Origin: Firmicutes bacterium UBA1393
GTDB lineage: Bacteria; Bacillota; DTU025
Reading direction: 5' to 3'
NCBI GenBank assembly: GCA_002305255.1
Contig: DBQN01000040.1
Coordinates: forward strand, 4,402 to 16,097
Length of the DNA stretch: 11,696 bases
The number at the start of each line of letters is the position of its first letter. The first letter of the stretch is position 1. The notes under the pieces are model-generated. The model worked only from the letters and a program-made list of their open reading frames with translations. It made no database searches and was not told the DNA's origin. Made by a program: the position numbers and the translations under genes. Positions 6,541 to 11,696 of this stretch are shown in pieces.

Positions 6541-8007
6541 TCAATGCTCAAGGGCGGCGATGGCCAGCCCGATGCGGCGCAGAGACTCGTCCTTACCCAG
6601 GAGCACCAGGCTTTCGAAGAGCGGCGGCGTGACCCTACGCCCCGTTATGGCTATCCTCACCTGCATGAGGAGGTCGCCGATCTTCCAGCCCATGGCCTCA
6701 GCCAGTGCACGCAGCGACGCCTCGATGGGCCCGTGCTCCCACGTGTCAACTTGCCGCAGCACCCCGTCTGCCTGCTTCAGTGCATCCAGGATCTGCTCTG
6801 GGCCGATCTTCGCCTTTCCCGCAAAGGACTCGGCCGATATAGCCACGTCTTTCGTGAACAGGAAGCCAAGCATGTCGGGGGCTTCAGTCAGCTTGTTCAG
6901 TCTGTCGGTGACGAGGGCAACAGCGGCCTCCAGTCTCGCCTCATCACTCACGTCGAATCCCGCCCGCTCCATGAAGGGCTTGACCCTCAAGGCCAGCTCG
7001 GGAACGGACAGGCTCCTGATGTACACGCCATTGAACCAGTCTAGCTTCTTGATGTCAAATATCGCATCCGACTTCGACAGCGTCTCAACTGAGAACGCCT
7101 GCACCAGCCCGTCCATATCGAAGATCTCCTGATCGGTGCCGGGGTTCCAGCCCAGCAGCGCCAGGAAGTTGATAAGCGCCTCAGGCAGGTAGCCCATTTC
7201 GCGGAACTCGCCGATGTAGACGGCGCCTGCGCGCTTCGAGATCTTGGTGCGGTCGGGGTTGAGCATCAGCGTCAGATGCCCGAACTGAGGCGGCTTCCAC
7301 CCCATGGCCTTGTACACCGACAGCTGGTCGAAGGTGTTTGTCAGGTGCTCCACGGCCCTGAACACGTGGGTGATCTCCATCAAGTGCTCATCCACGACGG
7401 TGGCGAAGTTGTACACGGGGCTGCCATCGCTCTTGACGATGACGAAGTCGCCACGTTCGGCCATGTCCTTGTGCTGCTCGCCGCGGAGCAGATCCACGAA
7501 GGTCAGCGTCTCCTGCGGCGCTCTGAGGCGCACGACGCGCTTCGCCCCGGCGGCGTCGAGCTCAGCCCGCTGTTCCGCCGTGAGATGGGCACACTTACCC
7601 GAGTATCTCGGCGGGCGACCCTCTTCCATAGCCGCTTTGCGCTCGGCATCGAGCTCCTCCGGAGTGCAGTAGCAATAGTAGGCCTGGCCGGAGGCCAGCA
7701 GCTGGCTCACGACCTCACGGTATGTATGGTGCCTCTCCATCTGCCGGTAGGGCGCGTAGGGGCCTCCCACATCGGGGCCTTCGTCCCACTTGATCCCAAG
7801 CCATCTCAGCCCCTCCAGCACGCCTTCCTCCGACTCCTTCGTGCTGCGCTGAAGATCGGTGTCGTCTATCCGAAGCACGAACTTGCCTCCGTACTTCCTG
7901 GCAAAAAGCATGTTGTAAAGGGCGGTACGCGCTGTGCCGACATGGCAGTTGCCTGTGGGAGACGGCGCGATCCTCACCCTGACGGTATCGGTTGTGGTCA
8001 TAGACAT
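6541..8007 (-). CDS. gltX: glutamyl-tRNA synthetase (probably non-discriminating)
   Basis: GltX is a class I synthetase that attaches Glu to tRNA(Glu) and, if non-discriminating, also to tRNA(Gln). At 488 residues it is of normal length. The HIGH-type motif is HVGT at 22-25 within APSPTGNCHVGTARTAL. The KMSKS-type motif is KISKR at 255-259. Cys112, Cys114, Cys139 and His141 make the CxC-x24-CxH zinc motif, with the same spacing as in E. coli GluRS. Tyr199 and Arg217 fit Glu-binding residues of the Thermus enzyme by spacing (Y187/R205). The usual RGED/EH or RAEE element reads RAVEH at 217-221. The C-terminal helical region ending TPPLFESLVLLG is the anticodon-binding part. ATG at 8007 or the third codon ATG at 8001 could start it; the AAGAGGAG site is 4 or 10 nt away. 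No glnS is seen, and gatCAB lies in the same operon, which supports the non-discriminating role by inference. Confidence 0.97.
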   Translation of the reverse strand: MSMTTTDTVRVRIAPSPTGNCHVGTARTALYNMLFARKYGGKFVLRIDDTDLQRSTKESEEGVLEGLRWLGIKWDEGPDVGGPYAPYRQMERHHTYREVVSQLLASGQAYYCYCTPEELDAERKAAMEEGRPPRYSGKCAHLTAEQRAELDAAGAKRVVRLRAPQETLTFVDLLRGEQHKDMAERGDFVIVKSDGSPVYNFATVVDEHLMEITHVFRAVEHLTNTFDQLSVYKAMGWKPPQFGHLTLMLNPDRTKISKRAGAVYIGEFREMGYLPEALINFLALLGWNPGTDQEIFDMDGLVQAFSVETLSKSDAIFDIKKLDWFNGVYIRSLSVPELALRVKPFMERAGFDVSDEARLEAAVALVTDRLNKLTEAPDMLGFLFTKDVAISAESFAGKAKIGPEQILDALKQADGVLRQVDTWEHGPIEASLRALAEAMGWKIGDLLMQVRIAITGRRVTPPLFESLVLLGKDESLRRIGLAIAALEH

Positions 8008-8011
8008 TACA

Positions 8012-8019
8012 CTCCTCTT
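8012..8019 (-). promoter_or_regulatory. Shine-Dalgarno sequence of gltX
   Basis: The minus strand reads AAGAGGAG in the 15-nt gap after tldE. It stands 4 nt before ATG 8007 and 10 nt before the in-frame ATG 8001. Neither spacing is ideal, so the first or third codon may be the real start. Confidence 0.6.
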
Positions 8020-8022
8020 GCG

Positions 8023-9384
8023 CTACACGGTGGAACCCGTGAAATTGAGTACTGTCTGCAGAGCCGGCGCACTACATAGCGATGGGAACATGTCGTCGCC
8101 GAACAGCTTTGTGTCGCGCGAGAGCCTCTCCGCCCTCGCGAAAATCCCCTCAAACAGGGAGTCGGTGAACCTCAGGTTCCTGAGGGGTCGCGTCACCTTG
8201 CCGTCTTCAATGAGGAAGGTGCCGTCCTTCGTCATCCCCGTGAACATGGCCTTCACAGGGTGGACGATGTTCGTGTAGTTGAACCTCGTCACAAGAACGC
8301 CCCTGCGTATCGAGGCAATCATCTCCTCCACACAGGAGTCGCCCGGCATCATGCACAGGTGAAGCGGGTAGCCGCCCCTCGCCATGCCGCCATAGAGGTC
8401 ATGCCCTGTAGACTGGCGTCCCGCCCGTGCCGCCGCCCGCCTGCTGTACAAGAGTTCGGCAGCAACACCTTCATGTATGAGACTGACGGCCTGCCGCGGC
8501 ATACCCTCGAAATCGAAGGGCATGGCCGGCATTCCCGGCACCCTCCAGTCATCTACTATTGTAACCAGATCGCCGGTGATCTTCTGCCCCAGCCTGCCGC
8601 TGGCGTAACTGCGTCCCTCGAGGTACGACAGCCCGTCGACTCCCGCATAGGCCAGCAGGCCCACGGCGGTTGCGACGGCAGAGTGCATCAGCACGACCGG
8701 GTACTCTCCAGGCTCGAGGGTACCAGGGTTCACAGTGGACTTGCCGAGCTCCACGGCCTGTGCCGCCAGGGCGTCCACGTCGAGATCGCGCACGCTGCAC
8801 GCCCCCTGCTCCGCGTAACCCGACCCGGCGTCAGGCCCCAGATCAGTCAGCATGACCGTCTTGAACGATGCATCAGTCAGCCTCGCATAGGCACTGGCAC
8901 CAAGGCTATTGCCGTAGGCAACCTCTGTGACCCTCGTGCGCAAGGAGCCCGACGCATTCAGCCCGGCGCGATCCGCCAGGGCAATGGCCCTGGCAACTTC
9001 TCCCGCCCTGAACTGCGGGTCGGCTACGGCCGTGGCCTCATCGAAGGTCTCCCCAGCCTCATACTGTTGAGGCTCTGCCAGGCCGGGCCAGTCGTCAGAC
9101 GCCGGCTGCACACTGGCGATGTCGTAGGCAATGCGGGCGGCCCGGGCTAGCGATGCATCGTCGAACTGCGAAACGTCGACTGTGCCCTCGCGCATGCCCG
9201 ACACAGCCTTAATGTTGAGCGTTGCGGCGTCCACGTCGGCGTTCTGATGGATCTCGGAGTTGGCGAATCGCGTGAGGGCGTCCCTCTGGGCGAGGAGCAC
9301 CGCCTCCCCGCCGTCGGCGCCCACCATGGCCAGAGCCCGAAGGGCCCGGGCTATCACATCAGCAGCCAGATCCCTGCCTACCAT
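8023..9384 (-). CDS. tldE: TldE/PmbA-type metalloprotease partner subunit
   Basis: TldE (PmbA) is the non-catalytic partner of TldD. In E. coli the heterodimer cleaves unfolded peptides, matures microcin B17 and degrades the antitoxin CcdA. The protein is 453 residues from the ATG at 9382-9384, a usual length. The N-terminal part has the family's repeated-strand pattern, including LTRFANSEIHQ at 38-47. The C-terminal part has GVLVTRF (362-368), FTGMTKDGTFLIEDGKV (381-397) and LRFTDSLFEGI. At the place where TldD has its metal motif this protein reads AVGLLAY (240-246), so the HExxxH is absent, as expected for TldE. The start overlaps the tldD stop by 7 nt (9378-9384) and has only a weak upstream purine run, which suggests coupled translation and equal subunit amounts. 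The frame stays open upstream inside tldD to 9498, but that extension is not family-like. Confidence 0.92.
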   Translation of the reverse strand: MVGRDLAADVIARALRALAMVGADGGEAVLLAQRDALTRFANSEIHQNADVDAATLNIKAVSGMREGTVDVSQFDDASLARAARIAYDIASVQPASDDWPGLAEPQQYEAGETFDEATAVADPQFRAGEVARAIALADRAGLNASGSLRTRVTEVAYGNSLGASAYARLTDASFKTVMLTDLGPDAGSGYAEQGACSVRDLDVDALAAQAVELGKSTVNPGTLEPGEYPVVLMHSAVATAVGLLAYAGVDGLSYLEGRSYASGRLGQKITGDLVTIVDDWRVPGMPAMPFDFEGMPRQAVSLIHEGVAAELLYSRRAAARAGRQSTGHDLYGGMARGGYPLHLCMMPGDSCVEEMIASIRRGVLVTRFNYTNIVHPVKAMFTGMTKDGTFLIEDGKVTRPLRNLRFTDSLFEGIFARAERLSRDTKLFGDDMFPSLCSAPALQTVLNFTGSTV

Positions 9385-10823
9385 CGGCCCACACCCACTC
9401 TCACGTTTCTGAACCTCGCGGGCGCACAACCGTGCCCCACCCTCATTATCTGCATGGGCTCGCCCTTGCCGCAGTTCGGCACTCCCCAGAGCACCCATTC
9501 ATCTGCCCCGGCTATGCCGTCGCAGCTCCGCCAGAACTCCGGGGTTATGCCCGTATAAGTCGGATTCTTGATCATCTCTGTGAGCTGTCCGTTCTTGATC
9601 CGCCAGCCTATCTCACAGCCGAACTGGAAGTTCAGCCTCCGATCATCAATGCTCCAGCTCCTGATGCCATCCATGAACACGCCGTCGTCCACATCTCTGA
9701 TGAGCGACTCAAGGCTGCCTGATCCCGGTGCCAGGCAGATGTTCGTCATCCTGATGATGGGCATTCTGTCGAAGCCGCTGGCGCGCATCGCACCATTGGG
9801 CTCAAGGCCCAGCTTCGCCGCTGCCTCGCGGCTGTTCAGATAGCCGACAAACACTCCGCCGCGCACGAGGTCGCTCTTGCCCGCAGGCACACCCTCATCA
9901 TCGTAGCCGAAGGTGCCGAGGCCGCCCGGGGTGATGGAGTCGGCGTAAAGGTTCACCAGTGGTGAGCCGTATTCGAAATTGCCCAACTTGTCAGGCGTCA
10001 GGAAACTGGTTCCCGCGAAGGACGCTTCCTGACCGAACACGCGGTCTAGCTCAGTGGGGTGGCCGCACGATTCATGGATCTGCAATGCCAGCTGGTTCGT
10101 ACCTAGTACCAAGGTGGCTCTGCCTGACGGGCACTGTTCCGCGCTCAGGAGCGCCTGAGCCTGTTCACCCGTGCGCCGTGCGGCGTCGGCGATACCGAGC
10201 TGCTCGACCCATTCGTAGCCCGCCTGACACACGTTGCCCTCAAAGGTGCCGGGATAGGAGCGCTGCTGCATCTCGCCGGCAGCGACGGCAATGGCCCGCA
10301 CTCCGGCCGACATAACCGTGGTACGCTGCTCGATCCGGGCTCCTTCAGTGCTGGCGAAGGCCTTGTGCTCTCGGATGGCCTTCATGAAGGCCGACGCCAC
10401 GACGATGTCGTCACCGCCGGAGCGGGCCCTGGAACACGCCTCGCGAAGCAGGTCGACCTTGCGCTCTCTGGGCACCGACCACGGGTCGATCTGGCAGGGC
10501 CCTTCCCATTCGGCAACAACCGGTTTCACCGGCGCCAGCTCGACGCGGTGCTTCGCCGCCCGACTGCTGGCGGCAGCTATCTCGGCGGCACGCCTCGCGG
10601 CATCCACAGCGTCGGATTCGCTGCACGAGCTCGTCGCCGCGAAACCCCAACACCCATCTACCAGAACCCTCACGCCGATCCCGCGAGAGCTGTCGTACGA
10701 AGCAGTATCAACCTGTCCATTCTTCACTGACAGGCTGTCGGTTTCCAGCCATACCTCTCTTGCGTCTGCGTATGATGCCCCGCTTCGCTCAGCGGCCAGC
10801 AACACGTTCTCCAGCTGCCGCAC
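9378..10823 (-). CDS. tldD: TldD-type zinc metalloprotease, catalytic subunit
   Basis: TldD carries the active site of the TldD/TldE protease, in a cavity that admits only unfolded peptides. With the GTG at 10821-10823 it has 481 residues, a usual length. The HExxxH motif is HESCGH at residues 250-255. The likely third zinc ligand is Cys451 in GVPNCGKGEP, matching the C-terminal cysteine of E. coli TldD (VGVCGKEG). Other family blocks are TFGYDDEGVPAG, GALRAS-like GAMRASGFDRMPIIRMTN, and IKNGQLTEMIKNPTYTG. The chosen start is 5 nt after the transporter's TGA, with GGAGGTG at 10832-10838 upstream. The frame is open to a GTG at 10868, but that would overlap the transporter and lacks a Shine-Dalgarno. 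The real substrate in this organism is unknown. No precursor-peptide gene is visible beside it. Confidence 0.94.
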   Translation of the reverse strand: MRQLENVLLAAERSGASYADAREVWLETDSLSVKNGQVDTASYDSSRGIGVRVLVDGCWGFAATSSCSESDAVDAARRAAEIAAASSRAAKHRVELAPVKPVVAEWEGPCQIDPWSVPRERKVDLLREACSRARSGGDDIVVASAFMKAIREHKAFASTEGARIEQRTTVMSAGVRAIAVAAGEMQQRSYPGTFEGNVCQAGYEWVEQLGIADAARRTGEQAQALLSAEQCPSGRATLVLGTNQLALQIHESCGHPTELDRVFGQEASFAGTSFLTPDKLGNFEYGSPLVNLYADSITPGGLGTFGYDDEGVPAGKSDLVRGGVFVGYLNSREAAAKLGLEPNGAMRASGFDRMPIIRMTNICLAPGSGSLESLIRDVDDGVFMDGIRSWSIDDRRLNFQFGCEIGWRIKNGQLTEMIKNPTYTGITPEFWRSCDGIAGADEWVLWGVPNCGKGEPMQIMRVGHGCAPARFRNVRVGVGRW

Positions 10824-10828
10824 GTCGT

Positions 10829-11696
10829 TCACACCTCCACAGTCCTTCTGGCATCGCCTATCTGACACGCTATGATGCCGGCGAGTATCATGGCGGCGCC
10901 CGCGTAGTGTCTTGCACTCATCATCTCGCCGATAAGGAGTCGGGCGAAGACCGCCGCGAACACCGGTTCAAGCTGCATCAACAGAGCCGCTCTAGTGGGC
11001 GGTGTATAGCGCTGTGCCAGTGTCTGAACGAGGTATGCCACTGCCGTAGCCATTACAGCAAGGTAGATGACGGATGCCCACATTTCGGCACCGAACTGCG
11101 CCGCCTGCGCCATATCAGGGCCGGCGACGGCAGCCGCCAACAGAGCGGCGCCGACCATCTGAGTGAACGACAACGCGAACCCATCGAACCTCGGGCTCAA
11201 CCGAGAGAGCATGACAATGTGCACAGCAAAGAAGAAAGCACATGCCAGCACCAGAAGGTCGCCCAGCTGAAGCCGGCCGAAGGTCTCGATGCTGAGCAGA
11301 CCCAGCCCCACCAGGGCCACGCCGATGCCGGCCACTTGGTACGGTGCTATTCGTCTCCTCGTAACCAGCCAGTCGATGATCGGCGTGAACACCACGTGCA
11401 TGCCGGTGATGAAGCCGGCCTTGGACGCCGTGGTCAGTCCGAGGCCGACAGTCTGCGTCAGAAAGCCGGCCATCAGGGGCACGCTGGCAAGGAGTCCGGC
11501 AATCCATACTCCGACGCCGCCCCCGGACTTGCCGCGGCGCCTGCCGAGGCACATCGCGCCGGTGACCACGGCGGCAATGGCAAATCTCACCGCGATAAAC
11601 GTGGCCGGGTTGGTGTCGCCGACGACGGTCTTGACAATGGCGAAGCTGGTCCCCCATATCAAGCAGATGCCCACTAGCCCCAGATCGGCCAGGAGC
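10829..11696 (-). CDS. EamA/DMT-family membrane transporter (start beyond right edge)
   Basis: This is a drug/metabolite-transporter superfamily protein, an inner-membrane permease or exporter with two EamA repeats and about ten helices. In the window there are 288 residues up to the TGA at 10829-10831. The frame stays open to the edge, and the segment LLADLGLVGICLIWGTSF looks like the first helix already under way, so only a short N-terminus is missing. Family marks are IWGTSFAIVK in helix 1 and the second-repeat LLMQLEPVFAAVFARLLIGE near the C-terminus. Hydrophobic segments alternate with short Arg/Lys-rich turns such as CLGRRRGKSG and WLVTRRR, which are probably cytoplasmic. The substrate cannot be inferred, since EamA proteins export amino acids, nucleosides, polyamines, metabolites and drugs. 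A GTG at 11672-11674 is in frame but cuts off half of helix 1, so it is unlikely to be the start. tldD follows after 5 nt. Confidence 0.9.
   Translation of the reverse strand, partial: LLADLGLVGICLIWGTSFAIVKTVVGDTNPATFIAVRFAIAAVVTGAMCLGRRRGKSGGGVGVWIAGLLASVPLMAGFLTQTVGLGLTTASKAGFITGMHVVFTPIIDWLVTRRRIAPYQVAGIGVALVGLGLLSIETFGRLQLGDLLVLACAFFFAVHIVMLSRLSPRFDGFALSFTQMVGAALLAAAVAGPDMAQAAQFGAEMWASVIYLAVMATAVAYLVQTLAQRYTPPTRAALLMQLEPVFAAVFARLLIGEMMSARHYAGAAMILAGIIACQIGDARRTVEV
10832..10838 (-). promoter_or_regulatory. Shine-Dalgarno sequence deciding the tldD start
   Basis: The minus strand reads GGAGGTG here, inside the last codons of the transporter gene. From the end of GGAGGTG there are 8 nt to the GTG at 10823. 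Other GTG codons are either too close (10832) or upstream of the site (10868). It supports 10823 as start and coupled translation with the transporter. Confidence 0.75.

Noticed and set aside
7276..9150. Plus-strand open frames opposite gltX and tldE (7276-8079 and 8260-9150)
   Set aside because: They are shadows of GC-rich codons in gltX and tldE. Their translations are His/Arg/Pro-rich without recognisable domains.
9385..9498. Upstream extension of tldE by 38 codons
   Set aside because: It overlaps tldD deeply and encodes a basic, non-family-like sequence. ATG 9384 gives the normal TldE length and a short coupled overlap.
10760..11677. Plus-strand open frame of 305 codons opposite the transporter
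   Set aside because: The translation is a His/Arg/Gln-rich soluble-looking sequence typical of the antisense of membrane-protein codons. The minus-strand EamA reading explains the region.
1..11696. Search for CRISPR arrays, insertion sequences, tRNA genes, riboswitches and terminators
   Set aside because: None could be supported. Coding regions fill the window almost completely, the largest intergenic gaps are about 15-16 nt, and no repeats with regular spacers, transposase genes or tRNA-like folds were recognised.

Overview
The window is one dense, co-oriented block of nine genes, all on the minus strand, read from the right edge to the left edge. In transcription order they are: an EamA/DMT-family membrane transporter (5' end cut by the right edge), tldD and tldE (the two halves of a TldD/TldE-type metalloprotease), gltX (glutamyl-tRNA synthetase), pcrA (UvrD-like DNA helicase), ligA (NAD-dependent DNA ligase), and gatC, gatA and gatB (the Glu-tRNA(Gln) amidotransferase), with gatB cut by the left edge. 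Every junction is either an overlap or a gap of at most about 16 nt. I see no intergenic terminator, promoter-sized gap, RNA gene, mobile element or CRISPR array, so the natural reading is a single translationally coupled operon that starts beyond the right edge and continues beyond the left edge.

Organism: the DNA is GC-rich (above 60% by eye). It uses GTG as a likely start for three of eight visible starts and places strong Shine-Dalgarno sequences inside the 3' ends of preceding genes. A pcrA-ligA pair close to gatCAB is familiar from Bacillota, and PcrA carries the Gram-positive-style C-terminal Tudor-like domain. I infer a GC-rich, deep-branching member of the Bacillota or a neighbouring lineage. 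The exact taxon cannot be read from the sequence.

How the genes fit together: gltX and gatCAB are the two halves of indirect Gln-tRNA(Gln) synthesis, in which a non-discriminating GluRS makes Glu-tRNA(Gln) and GatCAB amidates it. pcrA and ligA form a replication/repair pair placed between them. tldD-tldE encode a peptidase that acts on unfolded or leader peptides, and the first gene is an exporter-like protein of unknown substrate. Start sites were re-evaluated from the Shine-Dalgarno context. ligA (4248), tldD (10823), tldE (9384) and pcrA (6538) are better started downstream of their longest open frames.

I found no convincing new biological system. The points most worth a second look are the gene order itself (a TldD/TldE pair and an EamA transporter fused to a tRNA-charging/DNA-repair operon), low-complexity Gly/Ala/Asp linkers in GatA, LigA and PcrA (the LigA one built from an 18-bp tandem repeat), a few GluRS active-site substitutions, and TAG stops in five of eight genes with no TAA.
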